From assembly GCA_037074705.1 (NCBI GenBank), contig CM073591.1:62002897-62066896 (forward strand): a stretch of 64,000 nucleotides of DNA, written 5' to 3'. Under the pieces are notes generated by a model. The model did not search any database. It worked only from the letters and a program-made list of their open reading frames with translations, and had not been told where the DNA came from. The DNA comes from Zhengitettix transpicula. Taxonomy: Eukaryota > Arthropoda > Insecta > Orthoptera > Tetrigidae. The translations under genes were made by a program, and so were the position numbers. Shown one piece after another: positions 24,376-36,859 of this stretch. Position 1 is the stretch's first letter. Every line of letters starts with the position of its first letter.

Positions 24376-25225
24376 ATAATTATTTTCTAATTTTAATCCA
24401 ATTTTTAAAATTTTTAATAGAGTAGTCAATATTTTATTCTATTTTAGTTAACATAATTAATTTTATAATTAAACTGTTATTTTTGCTGCCGTAAAGCATT
24501 CACACAATTACGTATTTTTTCTTATCGTTTCTGGAAGGGTAGACTATAAAATTTCGTTTCAGAATATTGAGGTTTTATCAACACTTAATGTTACCATTTA
24601 CTTACCTAAAATTACACGCTAAAATAAATTTACTCGTGTTTTAAGTTTCATAAACCATGTAACAATACATTACTTCATATCTCTTATAAAACAATATTAC
24701 ACAAGATTCAGTAACTGTATTATCTTATTAATGCGTCCCTAGGAAATTTATTCCAATTGTTGAGATCCATTCAGCAATAAAAGGTTTTCGTCTGTCATTT
24801 TCCTGTTTTCTATTGTCAATTTTTAAATTTATACTCAATTCTGGATTATTACTCTACGCTTTTCAAGTTCCTGGTAATTTTTTTGTCCGTCGCAATTGTG
24901 ACAATGCGGCAATTTTGACTCATACATAGTAGGAATGAAAACTGGAGTCATCCTTAATTATTGGGGTATTATTACGTTCATAATGAATGATGTTGCTCTT
25001 CCACTCCAATATTTTCTAATGTTATTACTAGTAGTGTAGCATATTTCAAGCTTTTCATTTGGCCCAGCTCGACCAAGAATAATAAAAATTCCATATCCTT
25101 GAAATTAACAAATGGAAATAAAATATTTTGAGCGTACAGGACGTATGTTAGCGTGAAGCAGGTGTAAGATGTAGGGTTTTTGTGAGTTAGAGAAGGGATG
25201 GAGAGCAGTGAGCGCTCTCTGGACC
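24376..25225. other. AT-rich non-coding stretch
   Basis: No gene or repeat recognised. Confidence 0.6.
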
Positions 25226-25375
25226 CAGGTGGCGCACGCAGCGCAGATCAATAAGGCTGAGCCACCAGACCCGCGGGCCGTCGGTTCGATACCGCGTCCT
25301 CAAACACCACTCACACCATCAATGTACCCTCTATGCAACCTCAACTGGTATAAGCGTAAATATAACCACTTATCT
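25226..25375 (+). repeat. tRNA-derived SINE-like element
   Basis: GC-rich head in AT-rich DNA. GTGGCGCACGCAGCG (about 25229) resembles a SINE A-box region with a small insertion. GGTTCGATACC (25283-25293) is a good RNA polymerase III B box. The spacing is longer than in a tRNA. The cloverleaf is not preserved, so it is not a tRNA gene. The tail from about 25300 on is tRNA-unrelated. Confidence 0.55.
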
Positions 25376-27464
25376 TAACAACTTTGCTTTACGTCTGGAA
25401 AGTCTACTCAGTACATTGAAAGCCTACTCAATCATTATTAATCAGATACATCACGGTTTCATAGCTACGCTAAAATTGTGCGGACGTGGAGTAAGTAGCC
25501 AAAATGTAGTTTAATGTTGTATTAAATTATGAGGTAGTGGACATTTGGATTACATTTAAAATCGTCTGAATCGTCAAATCCCAATCTACAGAAAGTGAAA
25601 TCCATACAAAAATTATAAGAAAAAAATTAACATTCTGCTTGAATTGCGAAAAATTTAAATATTTTACATTAAGTTTTAAAAACTTGTCTTTGTTCTATAA
25701 GGAAAATGCGGAATATAACGTTCATCTAAAGAAATAGTGGTCCACGTTATCCAATTTGGCACAACATACTGTGGTCTGCAGCTGGAAACATTCTGCAGTA
25801 AACTAAATAGAAAACCAATTCGTAGTGAAAAGAATATTCTCAGCCTATTTTTAGGTAAATTGTTTTAGACACAGACCGGAAGGACGAGTACGAGGAATAC
25901 ATGTCCCAAATATGGTCATTTCGGCTTAAAAGGAAGTTATGAAAACAATATCAGTTTTTCACTTTTTCTTATCAAAAAATCGAAGCATATTTTCCTGCAT
26001 ATTCTATGTTTATTCCAATATATTTCAGTTGGTTGTAGTATTTGACTGTTTTTATTTATAAACAAATTAATACATTTCTTTTATAAAGCTGCATCGAAGG
26101 GCTTAGAATAGGTCGATATAATTATAATAGTTTTCTCGTAACACGAGCATACTGTTTCATATTCAGACTTTGGTATCTTGATTTTTAATAAAATTTGTCT
26201 TTATATTTAATACTTGACCTAGGCTCGTTTTTGTAAATTAAGTATTGCGGTTGTTTTTATCATACTAGAGTAAAAATACGCCATTCAATTTAGTTTCACT
26301 CTCATTTATAGTATTACTTTAGCATCATTTTGAAAAATAATTATGTTAAATCATGTAATACATAAAGAAAAACATTAAATAAATATATTTTTGCAATAAA
26401 TATAACAATTATTGGAGTAAACATATTTCTTCTCAATAATGTAATTCAATGTATTCATGACAATTATTAAATTGAATAATAATAACATTTTATATTGGTT
26501 CCTTTCGTGAAAATAAATCGTAGAGTGATTTTGTAATAAACATCTTAAACTACATTAGTTTCATATTGGATGTTGACCGACTAGGACAAGCGAATATGGA
26601 TTATCGAATTAATTGGACAAGGAAATTATTTTACGATGAACATTAATTCTCATTAGGGTTTGATAAACATTGTGCCTCAATTTATACGATACTATAGATT
26701 TTATAAAGTTTTCGTGGATAGAAAATTAATTATAATCAGTTGGAAAATTATCGTATTGGTACATGCTGTACAATATTTTTTTGCACAATACTTTAATGGA
26801 GGAGATGAACATTTACATTTAACATATAAATTTTACGGAAAGTACAAACTTAATTTTTTATATTAATCAATATTTTATTTATATTATATGAATAATAAAA
26901 ACAGAATTTAAACTAAACTTACACAGAAGTTTCTTATATTAAAACTGAAACTGAATTTTTTTATCTGTTTCGAATTACGTACTGCTAATTTACAAATCGA
27001 AACTGAGATAAATTAAATCCACTTTATAAACTGATACTTGTCATTTTATTAAATCGTAAACGTCTTTTCTATATCAATACAGATTTATGATAATCCTCAG
27101 ATAATGAACAGCTTACGACCGTAATTTAACGACCTTTGCCGCTTCTAACTCGTCATTTGATGTTAAAATTGAGTGAGAAAGGTCCTTAAGATCTTTACTG
27201 GGATTTAAGGAATACTGCTCGCCTATAAGATGCGTTATCGTCGCACTGATTTTCCTGTGCAACGTTGAGACTTAGAATTACGATCCAGGAAGACAATTGC
27301 CTCTCGATGCAAATTTAAGACAGTAATAAACAGCTCGTGCAAGGATTGTCGTGAATCTAAATAACACTAACCAAGCCACCCTACAAGTTCCAGAACCTAC
27401 TACGTTTGTCTGAAACGTTATTAGCCTACTAATGAAAATGATAATTTATGTTTCCAAAACACTT
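25376..27464. other. AT-rich non-coding stretch
   Basis: No gene. A 68-codon frame at 26660-26866 is very AT-rich and has no match. Confidence 0.6.
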
Positions 27465-28440
27465 TTACTTGTCAACACAATAATATTTAGTATAAACACA
27501 TTTAATCAAGCCGTATATCAGTTCCATTATCCGATCTGCAGTATTATACAGGAACTGAAATCGCTTCTTGATTTGACGGAAAGACGTTGACCAGAAAGGA
27601 AAATTTTGAAGTTTCAAAACGGATGTAAATCTGTGGGATCCAATTGTGGACAATAGAGTTGATGTTTTGCACTTTATAGCGCAAATCCTTCTATTTTCCT
27701 ATCGCCAAGATGTCCAGTATCTTAAGAATAGAAGTCTCCAGTTATTGTTTTATCTATTTCGAGATAGACGATTAACATAATTCCAGAAAACTGACGTCGT
27801 AAACTTTCCTACTAATATCTCCGCCCTCTTCAGAGCTGAAAAAGCAGCTTTAACAATAGAATGGAGTGTAGTTTAGATTCTGGTGTGTATTAGTGAATCA
27901 ACTTTTCACTGATTGTCACATACTGATACAGAAAATGACTTTTGTTTGATGTAAAACACGCCAAGAACTGTGGTAAAAGTGTCGCCCGAAAGAGTTCCTA
28001 ATTCGCAGTGAGTTTGCGCGTATCCCATCTTCAACAAAGATTTTTCATGTGAAATTGCTAGTGAAAATTGTAACCGACGCATTCTTTTGATTATTCTTAC
28101 ATTGTAATATTCGTCGACCGATTTTCTAAAATAATATTGAGCACATTTTCGAAGATTTCAGAAGGATGCTCTTCACTTGGATCATCATGGACACTTTTAC
28201 GACCACGTTTAAAATCGGCCAACCTTTTTTCAAGATTTGAAATTGAATAAAGAGAGTCTCCATAAACATTAACGAACCAGGAATTAATTTATGTCGGTTC
28301 TTACGAATATTTGTATCAGAGAACAACACGTACCGCATATGATTTAAACGACTGCCTACCACAAATTTCTGGATGGAATTCTTGTAATTTCGCACGGAAT
28401 CTATTGACAGTTGTGCAAAAATGAGAGAATCAATCATTCA
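27465..28440 (-). pseudogene. Mariner-like transposase, full span but decayed
   Basis: Read on the minus strand, successive pieces in shifting frames follow the order of a mariner transposase (family length about 345 residues; this span is 976 bp). From the N-terminal side there is VYGDS, then FKRGRKSVHDDP (about 28180-28215), the helix-turn-helix linker of mariner. Next comes YVTISEKLIH then YTPESK (about 27860-27910), where the family has a catalytic Asp followed by WIHHYTPESK. Then SVFWN (about 27780-27810), and finally GLIKCVYTKYYCVDK at the C-terminus (27465-27520), like the usual KCI-GDYVEK ending. Stops and frame changes separate all of these. The first catalytic Asp is not in place, and the HQDNAP-like box around the second is not recognisable. 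I did not find the terminal inverted repeats. This is a dead DNA transposon copy. Confidence 0.8.
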
Positions 28441-29544
28441 AGTAATGCTTCCATCTAAATGCGAGGCCAACAACTTTTGCAGAGAACTTTGGTATTCAGG
28501 TTAATTGCTTAATGTGGTTCCCTCGTTCGTGTCCAAGCTTTTCTAGGAATGTTCTACCAGAATGAAGAAGGAACTGTTGAACGTTTCTAATACAACTATA
28601 AGTTATGTAATTCAAATAACAACTATGTCGGATATATATGACAATAAGATGTTATGTCAAATTAAATTTCCTAAGAACTAAAATGTATTCCGTGATAACA
28701 ACTGCTTATATTGTGAGTTGTACAGCATAGAAGACTCCTGCAGCAAAGTTTCACAGCTGAAATATATTTTCCGATTCCTTTGAGGACACGAGCGATTTCT
28801 AACGAAGCAATTTCTTGCATTGCTGGCGTCTTGCCAAGTGATTTGAGACGATGTATAGAATGGTTGTTGCAAACATTCATTAAGTTTCTTTACTGGGTAA
28901 GTGGAATATGCTTCTAATATGTCTGAGGCATTATTCTTGGCTCAGTGCACGTCTGGACACTCGTATTACTTGTCCTTATGTTCCCGATTGCGTCGTTAAG
29001 TTTGCTTAACTCTGTGACAGGAAATACTCGACGTGAAGAATGCTACAATAAAATTTTCATTATTATTTTTTGGCGCAAAACGAAAAAAAAATGATTATAA
29101 AGTGAATGGAAATTTTTCCTCGCTTTCTGCATGTGATTGCTTTTTCTTATGGATTACACTTAAGACTTTGCTTTATTTTACAAAATATCAAATGACTTCA
29201 ATACTTTACATACATGTTAGCAATCAGTCATGAGGCCGACCCCAGTTAATTTAACAGAAAATAGTTTCTTGTAGAAACCAGCGTGAGACTCCCGGTTTTC
29301 CAGATTAAATAGCAATCATTAGTGCAAATTTGCCAAAAGTCATAATTTTGATGTAAACAATAAAATTTACAATTAACTAACCTACATAACGTTTATTCGC
29401 TTTGACTAGGGACATATTCAGGCGTATATTATTAAAGAAACAATTGAAATATGTGGTAAATTATAAGAAAATAATTTATCAGAAATAATTTAGACATCCT
29501 CCATGAATTTAACGGCCGATTTTTTCTATATCTTTATTTTTTTT
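28441..29544. other. Non-coding stretch 5' of the mariner relic
   Basis: Balanced to AT-rich. Two overlapping minus-strand frames (28671-28880) have no match. Part of this stretch could be the remaining mariner 5' UTR and terminal repeat, but I could not identify them. Confidence 0.5.
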
Positions 29545-29993
29545 GGGTGTAAACAGGCTACGTATAGGGTAATCCACATAGTGGCAACTCCTCTCTTATA
29601 GCATAGGAAAAGGATTTGAAAAGGGGGATGCGGAAGGGTGGAGGAAGGGTCCCCGGGCTATAGTTTAAGGATCCCACCCGGCATTCGCCTAAAAGTAATG
29701 CAGGACAAACCCTATAAAAACCTACATCAGGTAGGTTGGGCATTTGGTGCTTGTCTCACGCCCTTCCGATGGCGGGAGATGGGTTAGCTGTGGCGTCGCA
29801 GTTTTCCCTCGCCGTGCCTTGACCGGTTTAGGAGGCAGCTGGCCGACTATTCCAATAGGAATAGCGGACAAATCTTACCGTATGCCCAAGGTCTGCGACC
29901 CCGGAACATACACCTCTCATAACAGGCCAAGGTGCCTCGGCATGTGGGAACCTTAGTTCAAAAAAACGAGAGAGAATCCTCTCGCAAGCTACC
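29545..29993 (-). mobile_element. Rep-A copy 7 (sense strand minus), about 449 bp
   Basis: It carries the shared 3' part, the hairpin CTATTCC-AATA-GGAATAG (29847-29864) and the GCCGAGG palindrome with one mismatch (about 29926-29941). The sense 3' end reads CCTGTTTACACCC and then an A-rich tail (29545 downward). Compared with copy 4 it lacks most of the shared 5' block and instead has a CTCTCG-rich piece (29965-29990). It has the ORF-like phrase PNLPDVGFYRVCPA also seen in copy 3, but the frame is broken in others. A CR1/Daphne-like reverse transcriptase relic lies 70 bp upstream on the same strand. Confidence 0.85.
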
Positions 29994-30061
29994 ATCGATA
30001 ATGCTATATCTATAGTGATATTTCAGACTTTATATGTTTATTTTGACAATTTACCTTAAAG

Positions 30062-30620
30062 CTAATTTTCAACTATGTACCTGCCCCTATTTCTTCTATC
30101 TCTAACAATAATATTTTTAAATACATTTAAAGTATTCGTATTTTTTACAGGTACAGGGAACTCATTATATAATATTAACCTCGTATCAAACATCGAAGTT
30201 TTTGTTCGTTTTAGATTCAGATGCTCAAGAAAAAAAAATCCCCCCTCTATTTATGATTTTGGACGTCTAATTTTATTTTAATAAAAATATCTTATCTATT
30301 CTATAAAATAAAAATTAATACATCATACAAAATTTTATCCCTAATTTCTAACAATTCTAATTTATTTAGCACATCCTTAACCTTAAAATATTTATTTTAA
30401 TTCAAGATAGCTCTTAATCGTCTATTACATATTATTTCTAATTTATTAATGACATTACTTCTTATACCAAACAATAAAGAATTACAATAACGTATATGAG
30501 GAACTACTATTGACATAAATACTGGTTTTTTTAGCTTTAAGGGACAAAATATTTCTTAACCTACACTTTTGGTCTATAAAAAATCAGCAATATCCGGATA
30601 AATATAATCATCTGCTCGGA
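30062..30620 (-). pseudogene. CR1/Daphne-like LINE reverse transcriptase C-terminus, decayed
   Basis: On the minus strand one frame, with a few stops, reads like the end of a CR1/Daphne-type LINE protein. VPHIRYCNSLLFG (about 30470-30508) matches the conserved 'P.+.YC...WG' box after the RT core. It is followed by NKLEIICNRRLRAIL, DVLNKLELLEIRDKILY, then TSMFDTRLILYNEFP and VKNTNTLNVFKNII, ending at a stop at 30062. The order and spacing (thumb box, 'LQNRAARII' box, 'L.WL.I..R' box, 'FNSLP' box) are those of the family. At least four in-frame stops and one frame change are present. RT core and endonuclease are missing or too worn to see. The AT-rich plus-strand frame at 30075-30281 is its shadow. 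Confidence 0.75.
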
Positions 30621-33340
30621 ACATAAAAATTTACCACGGTAAATAATTAATATTCATAATTATAAATCTCAATAATTTTTATGTGGAATGGAAGTTTAAA
30701 AAATTATTCTTTTAATCTAAGACAAGGAAGACTTGTATTCAAAGGCCGTAAGAATTTGTTATTTAATAACTCATCATAAATTTATTGTTTCTCGAAACAA
30801 TTTGAAGTGAAATAAAATAGACTGCACAGTAAATTAAAAAAATAGGCTGAATCAGCAAAAATTGTAGCAGCAATAAATTTTAAGTTTTGAAATAACTGAA
30901 TTATATCTGTCTAAATGAAATATTAGTATACTGCGTGATGTTTACAATATAATTCATTGTGGATTTTGATTTTATGGTTTACTCAAAGAAATACGAGTAC
31001 ATTATGGTTTGGCTAACAAAAGTGGGAACGAACACGGATGAAGCACAGAGTAAAAACGCAGTAATAAATATAGAAACAGAAAAATCGAATATATTCGTAC
31101 GTTTTGCTTCGTGAATTTGAGTGATGTTAATATCTCCTATTTCTGGAATATTATAGTTTGAATTTTAAACCCAATGAATATGCAGACAGAAGTAGACTTT
31201 CAGATATAACACAATTAGTTTAATTTAGGAGAATCAAAATTCCAGAGTTTTTTCTGTCATATAATATTTTCTATTTCTTAAAAAAAAAGTGAAGGAAGGA
31301 GGATCATTAAAAAATGAAAAGAAACGCAGGTGCTATTTTAAGAAATGTAAAACAGAGTATTGTTATATTACTAATTAAAACATCAAAAGGGATGAAAATA
31401 AGAAGGGCGGTTCTCGACTGCCATGCTAGATTGTCGGAAAAGCAAGAATATTTGGTAATGTTGAGATAGAATCCGAAATAGATGTTCGGCTTTAAATGGA
31501 CAGACTAAAAAATAAAGTTATTGTTGTTATTTAAACACAAAATATAATCCCACTCAAAACGGGAAGACGAATTGAAAATGATTTATTATTTAAAGATAAA
31601 AATTACCAGGAACTAAAAGTGGGATATGTAAAGATAAAAAAAGAACCCTCCAGGTCCCATACATTTCGTCAGGGCTGAGGATTGTATGTATCGGTACACG
31701 ATTCGTTGGAAGTGAGGTTTGGATGGCTGGAAAGTCTATTAACGCGAGACAAGACTAAAGGACTAAAGGAAGGACGTAGGAGAATAATTGATCACACAAA
31801 TTAAGTAATTATAATATTTTAGAAAATAAAGGTGACCAACACTGTGCTTGGAGTATTCAGAAAGGAACATAATAATTTAATGGGTGTTGTAGTTTTCGAA
31901 AAAAAAAAAGTCTGTTCCCCGTATACGATCAACGACTATTTGATAAACAACACTAAAATATATTTTGTTATTTTAAATTGTTTAAAAGTAATTTTTGTTA
32001 TTATTACACTTAAGTCCCATTTGAATTTAATTAGAAGATTTTGCAAAATCCTAAATTACTTATTTAATTATGGAAATGATTTTTATATACATTGCAAAAG
32101 ATTATTAACATTTTTCTATTTTTACAAAATCCTTTCTGCACTAATTAGTGAATTTTGAAATAAATTTTCCTCTATTGTTCGGCGAAAAATGCAACAGATT
32201 GTAATTTAATGTCTTTCATATTTACGAGAACACTACTTTTCCTTCCCCTTTTCCCTATAGTGCTTCCAACTTTGAAAAACAATGTATAATGTGTTCTCGA
32301 TAATGGAGCAAGAAGAGCTGAATCGTAATGTAAAACTTTTTTCTGGCCTTCGTGTCATGTACATATCCATATATTTAACCATGTAAGGTTTCCTATGGCA
32401 TATTCATAGTCGTAGAATTTCATCAAATAAGAACTCATTTTAATACATAACTTATTAGTTACAGTCAATACCACAGACGTTAAACAAAGCATATGTTGAA
32501 GTGTTTCAGAATTACGGCATTTTCTCTTGTGCAAATCTTCGTACGTGGTCTGACACGGTTTTTTGGCTCTGTAATGAATAATTTCTGTTATTCGGAGATT
32601 TCACGTGGTAGCCTGTCAGCGTGTATATGACAGTACGTCAATAAAGTAGAAAGCGTTACGGCATGAAACTATTTACCATTTTGGAATAACGTATGTTATA
32701 AAACGTATATAATCACCACCTCGTTCTAAGTGACTTGACCGTCTAATGTCTACAATTTAGACTACAGTAACTCATATGCAAATGACATCATTTATGACGT
32801 CGAAATTTTCTACGGGACGTTAGTAATACTTAAACCATCTTTTTCTTTGCTGAAACTGCTTCTAAATACAACACAGTTATGTTCATTATATAATACTCGC
32901 ACTTTCCGGTCAAAGTTATAAAATTGAGGTTACAATCATTACAACAGAACTAGATAATTATATTCCATTGTTCGGAAAAATAGTTTATCACCGTTTTATG
33001 ATGCTTTAATTATTCTTTTTTCATCAGACTCTGTACTAAAACGAGAATGATAATTTCACGGTAACAGTGTCATAGACGAAATCCAGGTTTAAAGTACCTC
33101 TATAGAATAATTGTTTCATACGTCTCTCTTTTCTAATTTCTCTGAGAATATCCGCACGTAAGAAATATCTGACACTCCATAACTTCGTTTCTTTGTTTCA
33201 TTAAGCCTGAAGAGACACTGTAAAAAATTATAACTCACTTTTAATATCCATTTTTACCAACTTTCCAATTCCCGTTATTAAGATAATTGTTCAGCTTAAT
33301 GCTAAAAACTATCTTGTAGAAATATAATAATAAGATAGAT
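30621..33340. other. AT-rich non-coding stretch
   Basis: No gene recognised. The 108-codon frame at 31832-32158 is AT-rich and shows no family. The segment near 32775-32803 contains ATGCAAAT and TGACGTC, which match octamer and CRE motifs, but such sites occur by chance. A purine-rich tract lies at 31280-31330. Confidence 0.55.
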
Positions 33341-33425
33341 AGCGAAATGCAGACAATAGAAGTTATAATATAAATACCACACAAAGTTTCTGGAATCCTT
33401 GTACCTTTTGAAGCAAGTCATGCTC
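33340..33425 (-). repeat. Rep-B single arm
   Basis: The minus strand reads GGATTCCAGAAACTTTGTG then TGGTATTTATATTATAACTT. This is nearly the consensus of the Rep-B arms at 3.8 and 24.2 kb, with no facing arm. The peptide it gives upstream and across the arm (YEHDLLQKVQGFQKLCVVF) parallels the 24.2 kb peptide (YDELKFQEQQQGLQKTYLVF). So the family may derive from a coding sequence. Confidence 0.55.
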
Positions 33426-34558
33426 ATATTTTGTTTCGATAGCCTGCACCATTCCATTATATTTACTTTAATGTGTTCTTCAACAATTTCCCTTATTATT
33501 GAAATTAATTTTTTTAAATTAAAAATAACCACAACAGTCCGTTAAATTTATGATTTTCGTCTTTTATAAAACTTTCTTCTTCCTTTTCTTCGTTTAGAAC
33601 ACTGTATATTCAGTGAATTCCACGATACTGCACAATGATTATAGACAGCCGACAGTTTTGTAACTTATAGCTCTATTTCTTTTTTTTGTCTTTCGTAGTT
33701 TACTTGAGATATTCATCGCTTCAAGTCGTAATTAGGGGACTTTAAAATTTCTCTTCTGTGTGTTTTTCTTCACTGTGAATTCTTAAAATACGTTTCAGTA
33801 ATCATTATATCGTTCATATTTAATTTAAATATTTATTCACTTCTACTAATAATAAGCACGAACTGAGTATTTAATTACTGTTCTAAAAGTAGGCTACAGT
33901 ACATCTTCACATAAGCATTCTTATCTTATAAAAATGAAATTTCAATCGAACCTATGTAGATATATATATATAGAGAGAGAGGGGGGAGTAAAGAGAGAAT
34001 AATAAAAAATTTAAAGCTCCAACACCACAATCCACCTTATAACGAAAAATATGAAATTGATTTAAATTTTTCGGGTAAACTGTAACACTTCGTCATTTTA
34101 CTTCATGACGTAGTGCATATGGACTTAATTTTGTGAAATATTTTGGGTCACTAAAGCGGAAAAGTGGAAAGGGAAAAAGTGATCAAATACTAAAAAAAAT
34201 AAATTAATAGAGGCTTTTCTTAAAATATAACTAAAAGTAAATTCTACGAATCTTATTTCTTTATCATTTACAAAATAATATTTATACTTTCCGAATGGTC
34301 GTCATTTTGAAAATTTGATCACCGTTCGGTTCTCAATCTGGATGTACTCTCTATCAAAACTTTTGTTTGAATAACGAGTTAAAAATCACATTTTGTATAA
34401 CTGTTTCCCTCTTCCTATTTCTTGCATACAACTTAAGCTATTTGCAGTTGTGATGAGACATAAAAAATTTTACGACTCTTTTATACCATCGCTCTAATGG
34501 CTTTTTTATTTTTAGTGGCGTATTTTTAGGTTGTTATATTTAATTAATGGCCGCACTA
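33426..34558. other. AT-rich non-coding stretch
   Basis: No gene. A short (TA)n(GA)n G-rich simple repeat is at 33959-33987. Confidence 0.6.
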
Positions 34559-34570
34559 ATACACACACAC

Positions 34571-34647
<77 letters not shown>

Positions 34648-34650
34648 ATT
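34559..34650 (+). repeat. Compound microsatellite (AC)n(TA)n(TG)n
   Basis: About 7 AC units, about 24 TA units and about 14 TG units follow one another. Because (AC)n and (TG)n are complementary, the whole tract is a near-perfect palindrome that can extrude as a long hairpin. Length is likely polymorphic. Confidence 0.95.
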
Positions 34651-34860
34651 GTGTGTTTATTTCAACGTATCACATCCTCCCTTTTTCAAATTAACATGAT
34701 AAAACTCGGAAAATTATGTGTATTTCCGGTTGCAAACACTTGTTTCCACAAAATAGCAAACACGTTTTTCTACACATTATTATTAGTGGACGTTTTTGTC
34801 GGGTTTTACATTTCTTAGATCTGTGTGAAGTTAAGGAGATTAAGAATAGAGTAACAGATA
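34651..34860. other. Spacer with shadow frames
   Basis: Between the microsatellite and the tandem duplication. The minus-strand 123-codon frame (34691-35062) spans this and the duplication but has no recognisable domain. I do not call it a gene. Confidence 0.45.
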
Positions 34861-35095
34861 AGATGGACGAGACATGCCAAAGACGAAAACATAGCAAAAA
34901 GAATTTCGAAACCAGAAATATAGGAAATGTTAAACAAAATGGTTCAAAGGTAACGTTATAAGGATTATGAAACCAAGATGGACGAGATAAGCCATAGTCG
35001 AAGGAATAACAATTACGAAACCATAGAAATAGAAATAGAAAAGATTTAACGACAGGTTTCAAAGGTAAAGTTAGAGTAATGAGAATTATGAAACC
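34861..35095 (+). repeat. 115-bp tandem duplication, two diverged copies
   Basis: Unit 1 starts AGATGGACGAGACATGCC at 34861. Unit 2 starts AGATGGACGAGATAAGCC at 34976. Both contain a CGAAACCA block, a GGTT(T)CAAAGGTAA block and end in ATTATGAAACC. They differ by point changes and small indels. A partial third unit may precede them (about 34828-34860). Confidence 0.8.
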
Positions 35096-36850
35096 TACGT
35101 TTTGTAATCAAATTGAGTTCTTCTTCAGTGTAGAATGAATTTATTGCATCAGAATTAGATTCCGTACATTCTTGTGGACTGGATTGACTCGGTTATTGTT
35201 GAAGCATAATTTTACGCTCGGTCTTATATGGTAATGTTCCATCAAGTTCTTTCTATACATATTTCTGCACCCTTTGTACCATATTATTAAGTAGAACACG
35301 GCAAGCACAGTTGTGACGTAGCATTGTACAAACTAAAATCATAATAAAAATAATAAAAAAAAATATAAAAAAAATAAATTTTCTACTAAGTGAAAGTTAT
35401 CGTTGGTTTTTATAACATATATATATTTTAAAATGAAAATCTCATTGAATTCAGGAATTATGTTTGATTTTAAAAGTTATTTCGGTACCGACCACTGTAT
35501 TTTACGCCTTATTATCTATGAATTCTTATTTTTCATTACCATTAGCTGTAGATAAAGCTATGAGTATTGAATATAAGCCCCTATGTTTGTATATTAATAA
35601 CGGAACGTTTTTAGCATGAAACTAGTATCTAGAAGTTTCCATTGACGACAGATGTTTACAGAGTGAATCAGTAAGTAAATGGACCGTCAAGTGCTGCTTT
35701 TCGAGGAGGATTTTTGTATAGCATAGTATAGTCTCGTAATATTCCCCGAGTGCTTCGTCGTATCGCCGTACCGAGATATTCTCAGTGGATAGCGGCGTGA
35801 AAGAAGTTACTTGACTACAAAACACAGCACTTATCTCTATATTGCAGTGTACACTATTTCTGTAAACACACTCTAGAGAAAAATAAATTGTCCATTAAAC
35901 AAATTTTATCCTCCTTATTCTTCTTTATTTCGCCTCACCTTCAAGCTCGATTTACATAATTTACCACTCCATTTGATTTCTGGCGTACTTGGTTGAAGCA
36001 GTGAGTTTAGTCAATACGATCATTTATTTTGGAGTATTAAATTATTTATAAGCCCCATAAAACTCAGAGACTGTTCCATAGGAGAAGTTAACGTATAAGA
36101 GTCATTCAGACACCGCGCATTTGTCGACACTTGAGGTCGATAAGAGAGTTCACGCTTCCTGGCAGCTTCTCGCCACTAACGTCTCTGTACGAGTGCTACC
36201 ATGAATATTATGTTTCTCTCACTCGACTCACTCAACGCATCCCAGAATAACTGTCGTTTGCATATATCTGCATTATTTTAAACAGGAGATTTTCATTACT
36301 GTTAATTGAAAATTTTTACCTCCAATTATTTTTTATTCAGTCAATTTCAAGCTGAAAATTAGAATATTTATTTTAAGATTTATATATCTCATCAAAATTT
36401 CAAAATTAAAAGCTCCATTTCATTGCTTTATATTTTTACGACTTGTTGACAATTGTTTATTAAATATTATCAGCAAGTTAGCAGTCGAAAGAATTAACTT
36501 GGGAATATAAAATAAATTTTTAGAAGAATTAATGGAGAAAAAGAATGTAATAATCTGGGCCACAAAGAAAATAGTAAATAAATATTTTTACATACGTAAA
36601 ATGAACTATCAAAGTATCGATGAACGCTTTTGTAAAAATATCATTAAATTTAATTTGCCACTAGAAAATTATTTTACTATGATGTTGTCTATATTCACCT
36701 GAGGATCATCAGACTTAGGTGTTATAATAAACTATTGGGTCCATATTGTAATATAATAAAAACTTTAATTAATACAATAATAAAATAATTTAGGAAATAA
36801 ACAAAACAGGTAATGTCACAGAAAATGTGTATTAATTAACTAAAAGGAAG
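35096..36850. other. AT-rich non-coding stretch
   Basis: No gene. An A-rich low-complexity run is at 35338-35385. The 67-codon frame at 35622-35825 (minus) has no match. Confidence 0.6.
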
Positions 36851-36859
36851 AAAATCATT

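Noticed and set aside
30075..30281. 68-codon plus-strand frame
   Set aside because: Shadow of the CR1/Daphne-like relic on the minus strand.
32775..32803. Octamer and CRE-like sites
   Set aside because: Such short motifs are expected by chance in 64 kb and no promoter or transcript evidence accompanies them.
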